Shown here: in pieces, positions 18,501 to 23,452 of the stretch
How positions within the stretch are numbered: the first letter of the stretch is position 1
Layout of the letters: each line of letters begins with the position of its first letter
Assembly (NCBI GenBank): GCA_028277105.1
Contig: JANQHO010000083.1
Span: 1-35,531 of the forward strand
Direction: 5' to 3'
Length of the DNA stretch: 35,531 nucleotides
DNA from: Owenweeksia sp.
GTDB taxonomy: Bacteria > Bacteroidota > Bacteroidia > Flavobacteriales > Schleiferiaceae
Notes under the pieces: model-generated
Seen by the model: the letters and a program-made list of their open reading frames with translations, nothing else
The model's database searches: none
Told to the model about the DNA's origin: nothing
Program-made: the position numbers and the translations under genes

Positions 18501-20971
18501 ATGAGATCATAAACTCATCAGGAAAGAACTATGCCGATGGAAACTGGCATCATATAGCTCATGTTATAGGAACAGGGGCATCAGGCCAAAAAATATATGT
18601 TGATGGTAATTTGGTGGCTAGTGGATCCAAATCAGGGTCAGACTTTAACTGGCAAGACAGAATATTGATCGGATACTCAGAAGATGCGGGTAGTAAGTAT
18701 TTGAACGGATATATTGATGAGGTTAGGATCTGGCGATCAACTTTGTCGGCTGACGTCATCAAGAAGTGGAAAGACAAACCTGCTACGCTTGATCATCCTA
18801 ATTATGAGGAATTGGTAGTCTACCTGCCATTTGATAAAGGCAGTGGTAAAGTGGCTATAAACAAAGCTTTTCCGGGTATTGTATCTAACTGGCACAAAAT
18901 GAGTTCCAGAGAAAGCTTCAGCAACCTTACTCCAAAACGCTTTGCACATGGTCCAAGTATCCAGTTTGATAAAGAGCTTACCATTGAGACCTGGGCCAAG
19001 AGTGGCACTTCAAACTGGAATGATGATGCTGTACTCGTAAATAAGCGTGAAGGTTTCTTCTTTCATCCGGTAAAAAATTCCAGGGATATTCACTTCTGGT
19101 ATCGAAATTCCAAAAATCAAAACCATAATGTGGGAAGCTTTACACCTGCAAACATTTCTTCAGGCTATCATCACCTGGCGGTAACCTTTGGAAAAGGACA
19201 AGTGAAATTCTATGAAGATGGTAATCTTATGAAGACTATAAGTGTTTCTCAAGACAACATCATCATTGATAAGAGCAGTTTGAATTTGGGTATTGACGAT
19301 CTTGGTGGCCGGAAGCATTTGAATGGTAACATGATCAATACCAGGGTTTGGGATAAGGTGCTGACGCAAAAAGAACTATCCGCATCAAAAGGCAAGTATG
19401 TAATCACTCCATTGGATACCAATTTTAAGCACCTAAAGCTGCAAGTAAAAGACTTATCTCTAGATAAAGCTACCTATGCCTTTAACGCCTACTTTAATAA
19501 AAACTGGGAGTTGACCGATGGTAGCTGGAATAGTAGCAATGCTCCTATTAACTATACACCTGTTAAAAACAGTACGCCTTTCACTGTTGAGCTCAATGTA
19601 ATGCCTGCTGTTAATAATACCGAAAAAGAGGTGCTCTTCCAGCAAGGCAAGCAATACAATAGTTCCAACGGAATTATTAAAGCTGCCGTAGGGTATCAAA
19701 TAGTAAGAGAAGATGATCAAAAGGTTAGTTTCAGGATTTATCGAAGAGTACGACAAAAAACTACTGACCAGTCGGTAGGTCATATTGCCAAATTTGTAGA
19801 TAAACAATATGTGGACCCGGTGGAAGTAAGAGAAAAAGTAACTTGGAACTATACCTTGGAGCAATTGGAAGAGCATAATATGGCTTTCCACATAACTCCG
19901 GGTTCACCTAACTTTAAAGTGGAGCTGCTCATTAATGGAGAGAGCAAAGGGAGAAAGAATCTAAATGTTAAGTCCTTCTTTGCGGAAGATAAGAAAGGTT
20001 TATTTCCACAAACCGAATCATGGATGACCAACGCCAGTAGTTTTATAGGCGCAGGTTTAGCTATAGAAAAGCACGATCACACCTCAGAAGAAATTTATAA
20101 CGGAACCCTGGTACGCGATGATTATTACAAAGGTTATCTCTACGATCTCAGGGTATGGAACAGCTTGGTAGATGCATCAGTCCTGCAAAAATGGCATCGC
20201 CTGGATATAGATCCTACTCACCCAAATTTTAATGACCTCGTTGTTAATTATACCATGGCAGATGGAGCACCTGAAATTCAAAATCATGGCTATCAAGTTA
20301 GTAAAACGGTACATTACGGAGATTACATCCGATTAAAACACCGTGGCACTGATTGGGAATTGTGTTCTTTCAAGAGGCCTTTTAAAGGCCAACAAAGCTC
20401 TGTAGGAGACATGGTGGTAGGTATGAATACTACTAATCATACAGCTTATTGGAGAGTAATGCCGGGCAATCCTGCTAATCTCAATAATGTAAAAGGCCAG
20501 GTTGTGAAAAGTACAGATCAGATAAGTCTATACAATCCTTACAATAGCAAGTATCTTTCCGTAGCCAATCGCAAAGCTACCCACGACCGTTCCCTTCAGG
20601 AAGTTGTGGGAACGGCCAATGCACACGCCTGGAAATTAGACTCGGTATTTACAGCGGACAGTACAGATATCACCTCTCATCCTAACCTCCAGTGGGGGTA
20701 CAACTTGATCCTTAATGATAAAGGCAATTACTATTTGTCTTCCCATAAACTGAGATTCAAGGATGGCAGTACAGACCTTTACCAATCTGTAGGAGGATCA
20801 CAAAACGTGACGTACAATGAAATCTGGCAGATCGATGAGGTTGTTCGCAGCTACAACTTTAACAGGATGTTCTCTAAATCAGATAATATGCCTGTTTACA
20901 TAACTCTACCTAACTTTGATGCAGCGACCTTGAAAAATACTACCATGCCAGACGGAACCATTAAAAATTAA
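6587..20971 (+). CDS. Giant exported multidomain repeat protein (4794 aa), adhesin-like
   Basis: This is one intact 14.4-kb frame with no frameshift. It begins with a Sec signal peptide likely cut at FA-Q (residues 19-20). From about residue 30 to 2870 it carries roughly 40 divergent beta-rich repeats, interrupted at about 426-712 by four Ig-like modules. A further beta-rich stretch runs to about 3310, then a Cys/His knot (3319-3346), a Pro/Lys linker, pentapeptide repeats (about 3384-3868), three LamG-like modules (about 3874-4568) and a beta-trefoil-like end (about 4575-4752). LamG and trefoil modules usually bind glycans or proteins, so an enormous surface adhesin or filament is the best guess. 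I see no type IX secretion C-terminal domain. A secretin gene starts 11 bp downstream, so a role together with that channel is likely (inference). The ATG at 6587 sits directly on the signal peptide. Confidence 0.9.
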   Translation: MLRSILTLLFTAGIFSVFAQTSPTDLSKTTKTIAGFTVSYEFPANATVTINGAQPSQAQASLVLNSNGNVSKASFSITDTNTIQYTYGAFTLNIEHITYDAKDDHLICSGNILMPTEFQEDTNAVYLNFSSLRLNAQGIVDLGNVHLSSPIQYHGFYYGLGSHHKIYKDSLVLDGYIVLPHNIGQLHTSMRLEANQNATLELDSVKDNKLKAYGYEFDVLNASYSQGVWTLNTDLVIPDDFGKLRANQLKVDTSGIVQDPTFDVSKSPQMQMGVYKAKATDAWLSDNKLMMKAEFYLWNETLSMDSLTILNSGDIDCKYVTASSSQATIAGFAMDSIDFDFGYYVIDSLANQKYGFQLNGRVSLPNNWGQVKVNNARIYLDGSFDGGHATDKDSINLNGFKFHLDEGRFFPSIHYYTLSGTVQSHADTSIAQIFVDGEVVGYRPVINGSWSIDGIRHPALSQGHIKVINIIDNDKDGEYNFAKDAIFDISEKVIITPKSGALGHFKGASNRPNGDLISVSHNGQALGTAVVWDGHWEYFAYGLPALSQGDIKAMALRKSDGYRISAQSLNNIALVDIEYKGKSLGKVLVKSDGSFQSPIYQIHNFIPADIKVLAYEDSDTNGIIEPNKDVSTDITSSVTLANPNKRFYKIFGKSSQANGSVVNLKLSGSDIGQALVWDGHWRLDYETQQSVTTSALKALVYTNLKMDSLLEGVSSGIKAQAIVLNEEDFSHWMEFHSITTDSIGLNNSTILLDGELALPKFGKMPVEGMNISSSGMRMPGKKNSHGNPHFRFDGYNYNLNSFDIDVSKPMAILDGEIILPDNAGRLWAKVDAQTSGVGLSSMELEQKEITIGDFIVHVDSLSLNTKEEMQLQGELDIPNMDRYLPVDKLTISATTERKEAEINTDNLIIKTNGYQLQVSKARFVVDTLPGGAFADTMMLSGIIDLGAMGNLNATDLRFDSYGNIVSGNLSVGDKGLKVNGFDFSNATDSIRFVHNEIHISKIDYLIPGKNASIVFRHILIDNELNFEVDEVSLAATSYDYNGYTLTVDNMAWKSDQLLVGGILSLGGDLGNTEIDNIEIKSDGSLNGGEFNLTQTTMSYHGFNLTIDTVVLDEQDVMTMSGNIVLPDSLGEIKLDGLKVNAQKVLDYGTIDFSTDTVTWLGFQATIDSLEFKEPYFHLGGNVTVPKMGTLRLSDLKLDASGKFSGGTFILPDSAKVDYNGFEIAVSTIDIESDGVELDGSIKLPNQKGTIQVTGLEITGQGSFSQGHFLYEEGSNPMEFDSLHLEINSVDIENNKLYIHAALELPNNVGRVGAHLSWDMNQDIQLDSISLRNANITYSGFHINLTNCQYTNNNFVFDGTISVDNLGVFKVDQLSLSSQGGFSGGSVSFQGTTWQWGSLAAKINNASIVNHEILLDADVTLPNNMGTLGLKNVDVDMNGKIISAKVTLDSLSYAGYTFHLDSASVTNNNLITLAGYMKLPKGYGKITIDNFSIGTDGNIVAGEATYEGQGITLAQTNITVDKVHLSNSSLGLDGTIHFPSAIGGSLDFSGLEFSTSGNISINSIAANNVAIQIQGFSANLSSVSWDKSQQRVIIDSELSLPGTFGNTTITNLQIGTDGKLYGGSFDLSGLNMDYHGVSLKPTLLEINGNELTANCELTLPNNAQLSVAGMKIGPSGISDFGQINASNVKFQWKGYDFELSQLNFSNDIFSFSGKLDFGKYGSLDAKDIQISTSGDFYGGTFVPSNAQLKFASMDISLDSLVFQQNEFEFSGSMTLPSNNGKIIFRDIDLTTDGKFTGGSLIYDGNGFSFDDGKYRVVPSDFTLNSDNSITLDARVIEVATDSVKAIMTGTKITGDPFNIQFGTETLLNTEFYYKGFDVKVDTFTVSGTDITYTGHITIPKLGKLDVAGLVMDVSSGKITDHGNITYTGQTWTMGSTSFTIDSVKLEEDYIDIQAKMQLPNNAGEVDVNNMRLSTTGSLLSADVDVQNISMGYHNYTIALTHAQIEGGELELDGTINLNTFGTFNVEDLEFDLENGTFKQATLTSENADFALGSFTATPQSIAFVNGTIDIDGFLQLPNIFGDSASVSFDGLKIGTDGSFNIDSVKSNNLEVQYKGFDLAFTELQWSDGLTISADLTLPGNSQTISLESLKVDQNGNVSGGSLNANGVSIAYHGYTLELQSAEFLPGDGAKLSGSFTLPGGTVSLSVTDLQFGSSGITDFGTVAMSSTEPVKWHDFEVNVSNVSVSDGTVLIDGSMGLNGIGTLTVSQLGFTSSGNFLPGDITLDNQKQLTFGQYSATISTIEFSDNVITVDGEIGLSGNRKVAIFGMSIDFQGNFSGGSLTYSGDPISFSGSKITPYGISFENSVLTASAQMVLPDDLATVTATDVSIDHNFNVSVGEVEVEGVSIHYKGIIVNLDSAIYQGSDLSLWGNIQNDKLGNLKVTGLTMNTSGVITGGAVDYSGTQYFGQLEVNITDLGFDWGQGDITLSGSLILPSNVGTLTVDTIVLDPHSGALKSGTLSATSPITYGGVGIEQISATIDDSKVELGGTATLPDQLGTISVAGLDINLDNSNFSGGTFTYQEEKPITFGGASVSITSLSFNLSEIDLSAQIQLPANLGQASVNDAKFVSGKFSLESVSFSGQSISIKGVSCTVTKGLITSNDVTVSVDVDLSDAVKFAIDDFDYNYSSGFSGGTFNLEKAEIKYKDFDLIILETENQTDKAKFSAKFAIPESSGYANVDNIYISLEDGVDFSQMNIDYGSLPNLLPTGFKLTVNEFEAINDGILFSGSMELLGSSVNVEGLKVSPSGIDINELDFHTPSFKLGSYSMPNLDFAFSKSGNDWEIDISGKADIPDVGSLDFSGYVKSNGDFGGQLVLQGASIPLGESGFALYNPGGSIQDSSGIFTVKLFGDFAPEGMNYVYVLHGELSVSSSGVITGSTEGKLFNMITLQKSYCSIDLAHGKLEYDTDFSYGIKTPPKTTVIKKVDAVTQQIPTIELMGYGGGVNVSTWTGVEISGSGNCVLIGVQVGTIDLDIDDKHFEFYANFHVPNPGGGPDLVSCTGSVNISYDEGAGELSGSAAVLGHDLVAMDFNFSPDQMGATAAVNLAIAQFNVDFQATKDNGKYKLDYFHGDAYIGYESMTFADMTLDIDATSWSGSAHAWVPGFGSEIDITIQGTPNKVTYFDGYEAFRVFNIQLEEAEFKYQDVNNKKYISFDAHGSLPHFGRSSFSVEMQKSGSHWVLYTLDGEVDAYIDINLPVFGHWHKELGKATIDYNRSQGKLVVDLHTTLLNVGIVRLTDLYGIVYFHEPSATVGVKGHYGLGKHTYHLWKLHCHYHFCCHGGCSWEKCCYWTVNLGDKYFDVHVKVKGPSLPAPKKEVPKPAAPKVIVENCDVDHIHSGQVCTNTNYNNVTFNKKSLSAVQFSGGKFQNSTFKNTDLSNAIFSQVNIDKLYFNNTKLDQTQFKTITSAQTFSFTNNTSLDGVKIEDSKIKNMTIKSLDINGLSISNTTLTQPSWQNLNFNRLSLDKLTVTGIALKHVLFDKTDIENSTFSDNTFDHVTIKGGSQLNSSLLENVSFNNCNLDSVTVNSSTSFTGSHFSQTVLQDIDFTGNENLKNLTIDNNSTLVNVDLTSADISGSSITGADLGKVTLDQTTANNVHFTNVSFAGTQMDKADFSENVWTSVVAHKSDISSVNFRKTLFNNTDLSLSTVDKNTKFTHSTFANTNLHGIDFSNNAYMDSVVIYGNCDLQGVKFIGANLKYAVFYGVRFHKTDFSQADLSNARFYFCEFDTVNFHETNLSATLFYQSRFTGHTDFHSSMMVGTDLRFIGTNFENTNLAGVNFTNANLTGLNLTGSVVDFCNFTGANLTNVNLKGTFSRPQTMLEFDGTDDYVELPMNGNHFLDYNPKAKTSYSAHLTNSTRLEIMIDEPETNITHEFWFKTSSSNAGLFSVEAFDKEQNKGHDRHIYLKNGNIYARVWSNEIINSSGKNYADGNWHHIAHVIGTGASGQKIYVDGNLVASGSKSGSDFNWQDRILIGYSEDAGSKYLNGYIDEVRIWRSTLSADVIKKWKDKPATLDHPNYEELVVYLPFDKGSGKVAINKAFPGIVSNWHKMSSRESFSNLTPKRFAHGPSIQFDKELTIETWAKSGTSNWNDDAVLVNKREGFFFHPVKNSRDIHFWYRNSKNQNHNVGSFTPANISSGYHHLAVTFGKGQVKFYEDGNLMKTISVSQDNIIIDKSSLNLGIDDLGGRKHLNGNMINTRVWDKVLTQKELSASKGKYVITPLDTNFKHLKLQVKDLSLDKATYAFNAYFNKNWELTDGSWNSSNAPINYTPVKNSTPFTVELNVMPAVNNTEKEVLFQQGKQYNSSNGIIKAAVGYQIVREDDQKVSFRIYRRVRQKTTDQSVGHIAKFVDKQYVDPVEVREKVTWNYTLEQLEEHNMAFHITPGSPNFKVELLINGESKGRKNLNVKSFFAEDKKGLFPQTESWMTNASSFIGAGLAIEKHDHTSEEIYNGTLVRDDYYKGYLYDLRVWNSLVDASVLQKWHRLDIDPTHPNFNDLVVNYTMADGAPEIQNHGYQVSKTVHYGDYIRLKHRGTDWELCSFKRPFKGQQSSVGDMVVGMNTTNHTAYWRVMPGNPANLNNVKGQVVKSTDQISLYNPYNSKYLSVANRKATHDRSLQEVVGTANAHAWKLDSVFTADSTDITSHPNLQWGYNLILNDKGNYYLSSHKLRFKDGSTDLYQSVGGSQNVTYNEIWQIDEVVRSYNFNRMFSKSDNMPVYITLPNFDAATLKNTTMPDGTIKN
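6680..15190 (+). repeat. About 40 protein-level repeats of ~60 residues within the giant gene
   Basis: I counted about 41 units with a shared pattern: G-x-(hydrophobic)-x-LP-x-x-x-G-x-(hydrophobic)-x-V, then an L-x-I strand, x-x-x-G-x-F-x-G-G-x-F, and often Y-x-G-F before the next strand set. Examples are GNVTVPKMGTLRLSDLKL, GSMTLPSNNGKIIFRDIDL and GSLILPSNVGTLTVDTIVL. From about 9763 to 15118 the units are regular, at about 60 residues each. The DNA of the units is clearly diverged, so this is an old protein repeat array rather than a recent DNA tandem repeat. The predicted all-beta pattern would fit a long beta rod or a groove-like structure. I recognise no named repeat family. Confidence 0.8.
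7861..8720 (+). other. Four Ig-like modules inserted in the repeat array of the giant protein
   Basis: Residues about 426-712 break the ~60-residue array and hold four modules that each show a G-x-x-(I/L/V)-G-x-x-x-V pattern followed by a DGxW/DGxF-type turn: INGSWSIDG, VVWDGHWEYF, VKSDGSFQSP and LVWDGHWRLDY. The spacing of about 70-80 residues and the beta pattern resemble bacterial Ig-like domains of large adhesins. Two modules carry the identical heptad-like core VWDGHW. Confidence 0.6.
16541..16624 (+). other. Cys/His-rich knot in the giant protein
   Basis: Residues 3319-3346 contain six His (3319, 3322, 3327, 3329, 3331, 3335) and six Cys (3328, 3333, 3334, 3338, 3343, 3344) in 28 residues, with several aromatics. 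The rest of this exported protein is very poor in Cys. Such density suggests metal binding or a disulfide knot. It sits at the junction between the beta-rich part and the pentapeptide domain, just before a Pro/Lys linker. Confidence 0.75.
16738..18190 (+). repeat. Pentapeptide-repeat domain of the giant protein
   Basis: Residues about 3384-3868 show the five-residue A(D/N)Lxx or xFxxx periodicity with a central Phe or Leu. It is loose at first and very regular near the end, for example TNLAGVNFTNANLTGLNL and FTGANLTNVNLKG. This gives a right-handed quadrilateral beta-helix in known families. At about 480 residues it is long and would form a stiff rod separating the N-terminal array from the LamG modules. 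Confidence 0.85.
18206..20290 (+). other. Three LamG-like (concanavalin A-like) modules of the giant protein
   Basis: Module 1 (from residue 3874) starts MLEFDGTDDYVELP and shows GNWHHIAHVIG, KIYVDGNLVASG and LNGYIDEVRIWRSTLS. Module 2 (about 4102-4268) has LTIETWAKSG, YHHLAVTFGKGQVKFYEDG and NTRVWDKVLTQKEL. Module 3 (about 4330-4568) is larger and more diverged, ending in YLYDLRVWNSLVD. Each shows the LamG jelly-roll sequence order of a rim strand, W-HH-A, a Y-x-DG turn and a final D-x-R-x-W strand. Such modules bind sugars or proteins on cell surfaces. Confidence 0.85.
20309..20842 (+). other. Beta-trefoil-like C-terminal domain of the giant protein
   Basis: Residues about 4575-4752 hold three related segments of 50-60 residues: YGDYIRLKHRG...WRVMPG, ISLYNPYNSKYLSVANR...AWKLDSVF, and YNLILNDKGNYYLSSHK...IWQIDEV. 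Each ends with a W-x-(hydrophobic) strand and contains a Q/G turn. Threefold repetition with this spacing fits a MIR, ricin or fascin-type trefoil, often a carbohydrate-binding fold. About 40 further residues follow, without a recognisable sorting signal. Confidence 0.55.
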
Positions 20972-20982
20972 CTTCTTAAATA

Positions 20983-22500
20983 ATGCAGTTAACTCATCTC
21001 CTTAAACCCTTTTATTATACCCTTATTATCTCAGTCTTATCAGCATTTTGCTTATCGGCACAAAATACAGATTCTACTGCGGCACCAGTTGACACTACAG
21101 CGCAGACTGTTTTGACACAGCCACAAGACGATAAAGGTAGCTTCACCATTTTTGGCCATCACATGGAATGGCCGGGAATTTTTCACCATCACCCTGATTC
21201 TGTAAAGCATCACCACGCTTTTTGGGATGATCTTGATTCAACAATATCCGGTTGGTTCAATTCGGGTAGGCATTTGCTGAAGCATCACAGTGGTTTGTAT
21301 CGCGTCAAAATGAAAGACCAAAATCTCCGGGAATTATTTGATGACATTTCCAATGATGCCGGTATGAGTTTTACCTACGTTGGAAATGTAGATATTAACA
21401 CCGGTGTAGACCTTGAAAGTTTTTCAATTGATTACCTTATTGATGAGATCACCTACCAAAACGGTATGTTGGCTGTGAAAGAACAAGGCCGTTACATTAT
21501 CTACGGTGAAGGTGCTGAAGAGGTGGTTAAGGATGAAGAAATTATTTATACCTACAGTCCCCGGAACCTGGATTATAAAACTGTAAAAAGCCAGGCATCT
21601 AACCTTGGTATTAAAGCTACTATTTATGAGCTAGATAATCAAAATGCCCTCCTTTTAAAGGGAAATCTGGCAGATATCAAAGATGCCATTACCAAGTTCA
21701 GGATAGTGGACGACCTGCCTCGCAGAGTAAGTATAGAGCTGTTGATAGTAGAATATAACCACGGAGAACAATTCAACTGGGATTTTGACGTAACCTCCGG
21801 ACAGACAGGGCGTATTTCTGACGGGCAGTATAACCCCCAAGCCGGGGCTGGAGGATTTACTTACAGTTTTCTTGGACAGTTAACTCCCGAATTTAAAGTG
21901 AACTTACGGGCTTTGGTAGCAAAAAACTACGCCAATGTTGTTACCAATCCACACATAGTAACTACAAACAACGAAAAAGCTACTATCAATATCACCGAGC
22001 GGAGATATGTTCAATTGGAAACCGCCAGTATTAACGGTATTACTACTAATCTGCAAAATATTGATGCCGGAATTAAGCTAGACGCCACTCCTATGATTAT
22101 GAACAATGGTAATGTAAAACTTACTATTGAAGGGAACAGTTCAGTTTTCTTGATTGACGAGAGTAACCCTTCTATCAACACACTCACCAATGCTATTAAT
22201 ACACAGGTTACAATGGAGAATGGCGAGACTCTAATTATTGGAGGGTTGATACAGGCCGATGAAGCTGATGCACGCAGTGGTATTCCTATATTGAGGTATA
22301 TTCCTATCATTAATCTCCTTTTTGGTGGTTATGCCAAAGAGAAAAACTATTTGGAAACAGTTATTTATATAACCGTTTACGTGGATCCATTAAAAAACGA
22401 AACACTGCACAAATCAGTTGAAGAGTATAGAAAATTAGAAAGACGTCTTAAATCAGAAGATAAAAAACTGAATATCAGAGGTGTTCGTAAAGTGTTCTAA
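20983..22500 (+). CDS. Orphan secretin (GspD/PilQ superfamily) with His-rich linker
   Basis: The 505-residue product has a Sec signal peptide (LSAQ end near residue 27), a His-rich linker (residues 59-102), an STN/N0-like domain at about 106-180, an N1-like domain at about 185-245 and a secretin core from 247 to about 470. The core carries the diagnostic ENGETLIIGGLIQ (from residue 412), GIPILRYIPIINLLFGG (433-449) and a final TVIYITVYVDP strand. A basic, helical tail of about 35 residues follows. Secretins form multimeric outer-membrane gates for type II, III and IV pilus systems and filamentous phages. It is shorter than typical GspD and PilQ (fewer N domains), and no ATPase or inner-membrane platform gene is present. 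It lies 11 bp after the giant gene and 10 bp before a lipoprotein, so export or anchoring of the giant protein is the likely job. Confidence 0.88.
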   Translation: MQLTHLLKPFYYTLIISVLSAFCLSAQNTDSTAAPVDTTAQTVLTQPQDDKGSFTIFGHHMEWPGIFHHHPDSVKHHHAFWDDLDSTISGWFNSGRHLLKHHSGLYRVKMKDQNLRELFDDISNDAGMSFTYVGNVDINTGVDLESFSIDYLIDEITYQNGMLAVKEQGRYIIYGEGAEEVVKDEEIIYTYSPRNLDYKTVKSQASNLGIKATIYELDNQNALLLKGNLADIKDAITKFRIVDDLPRRVSIELLIVEYNHGEQFNWDFDVTSGQTGRISDGQYNPQAGAGGFTYSFLGQLTPEFKVNLRALVAKNYANVVTNPHIVTTNNEKATINITERRYVQLETASINGITTNLQNIDAGIKLDATPMIMNNGNVKLTIEGNSSVFLIDESNPSINTLTNAINTQVTMENGETLIIGGLIQADEADARSGIPILRYIPIINLLFGGYAKEKNYLETVIYITVYVDPLKNETLHKSVEEYRKLERRLKSEDKKLNIRGVRKVF

Positions 22501-22510
22501 AATAAACCCC

Positions 22511-23206
22511 ATGAAAACAGCATTAAAATACATCGTTCCTATTTTTTTTGCCGGGCTAGTACTTTCTGGCTGTGAGGAGAATATTTTTGGCCCTAATGAA
22601 GGAACCATATCGGGTTTTGTAAGAGATAATAACGGTAGAGTTATAGAGGGGGCTCAGGTAAGTGCAACTTATACCTTAGACGAAAGTACCAAGAGCATCA
22701 ATACCTCATCCGATGAAACAGGTTATTATATATTGGAAAAAGTGCCTCTCACTGAAAATGAGATGAAAGCAGAAGCCACTGGCTTTGAAACAGGTACCCG
22801 TTTTTTATTCCTCAATCAGGATAACGATAAACAAACTCTCAATTTTGCTCTGACCGGTGCTCCTTCCTATGTGAGCCATACTCAGTCGGCTTCTGTTATT
22901 TACAACACTTCAGATACTACACAAACTGATACAACAAGCTTTTCGATAATAGTTCAGGATGATTACAACAGCAGTTCATCTGTTTCGTACGACATGAGCC
23001 TTATATTTAAAAAAACTACTGATAGTTCAATTGTCCATATTGCCGATATCGATCTCAGTAGTAATTCCAGTACCATCTATATTTTTACCGGAACAATTGA
23101 AGCATCCGATCTTGTTACGGGGGAATTTTCAATAGATATTGAAGTATCTGATCCGGATGGTAACGTTTTTTCCGGTGAATCTGTTGCTTCTCTGGAAGTG
23201 AGGTGA
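22511..23206 (+). CDS. Lipoprotein with carboxypeptidase-regulatory-like domain
   Basis: The start at 22511 is chosen because it directly begins a lipoprotein signal, with basic residues, a hydrophobic core and lipobox LSGC, Cys at residue 21; an in-frame ATG at 22481 would overlap the secretin and spoil the signal. The protein has 231 residues. At about 31-118 it shows a CarboxypepD_reg-like beta-sandwich: GTISGFVRDNNGRVIEGAQV, then DETGYYILEKVPL. The remainder, about 125-231, is a Ser/Thr-rich beta region ending in VSDPDGNVFSGESVASLEV. It lies 10 bp after the secretin, the position in which a pilotin or outer-membrane anchor partner would be expected, although its fold is unlike known pilotins (inference). 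Confidence 0.85.
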   Translation: MKTALKYIVPIFFAGLVLSGCEENIFGPNEGTISGFVRDNNGRVIEGAQVSATYTLDESTKSINTSSDETGYYILEKVPLTENEMKAEATGFETGTRFLFLNQDNDKQTLNFALTGAPSYVSHTQSASVIYNTSDTTQTDTTSFSIIVQDDYNSSSSVSYDMSLIFKKTTDSSIVHIADIDLSSNSSTIYIFTGTIEASDLVTGEFSIDIEVSDPDGNVFSGESVASLEVR

Positions 23207-23318
23207 GTTACAGTGTCGTATAAATCAGATAAAATATTGTTAAAATCTCATAATCAATAATGAAGAGTATTATATTTTACGCAATTTAAAATTTTCAGAA
23301 ACTACGTAATCTCCTGTA

Positions 23319-23336
23319 GTAGACAATGTGTAGACA
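23319..23336 (+). promoter_or_regulatory. Tandem GTAGACA direct repeat (shared operator candidate, copy 2)
   Basis: GTAGACA at 23319-23325 and 23330-23336 is separated by 4 bp, the same spacing as at 6413-6430 although the spacer bases differ (ATGT against AATG). It lies 116 bp before the substrate-binding-protein gene and about 58 bp before a -7-like box. Flanking sequence does not align with the first copy, so the match is not simply a long duplication. Confidence 0.55.
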
Positions 23337-23384
23337 CTTTTGAAACTATTGCCTGAAAGGCCTCTGAATAATCAATTACAGTAT

Positions 23385-23392
23385 TACTTTCG
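23385..23392 (+). promoter_or_regulatory. Weak -7-like box of the transporter/partner-switch operon
   Basis: TACTTTCG matches TAnnTTTG at all fixed positions but one. No good TTTG -33 element is seen at the normal distance (TCTG at 23363-23366 is the nearest). A weak promoter could be activator-dependent. Confidence 0.28.
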
Positions 23393-23405
23393 CCCACCGT
23401 TATCA

Positions 23406-23420
23406 CCTCTAAAGCAGAGG
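23406..23420 (+). promoter_or_regulatory. Small leader hairpin
   Basis: CCTCT and AGAGG pair around AAAGC, 32 bp before the ATG at 23453. It is too short for a terminator and has no U-tract. It may be a leader structure or chance. Confidence 0.2.
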
Positions 23421-23452
23421 CTTAACGCATACAAAGAATAGTAAAAAACGCT

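Noticed and set aside
19460..19891. 143-codon minus-strand open frame inside the giant gene
   Set aside because: It is a shadow of the LamG-coding region; no start context or domain.
22481..22510. Upstream start for the lipoprotein gene
   Set aside because: Starting at 22481 would overlap the secretin end and add a charged stretch before the lipoprotein signal; 22511 begins exactly at the signal.
23319..23336. LytTR-type operator
   Set aside because: LytTR sites are 9-bp repeats about two helical turns apart; the 7-bp repeats with 11-bp period fit a PhoB-like layout better.
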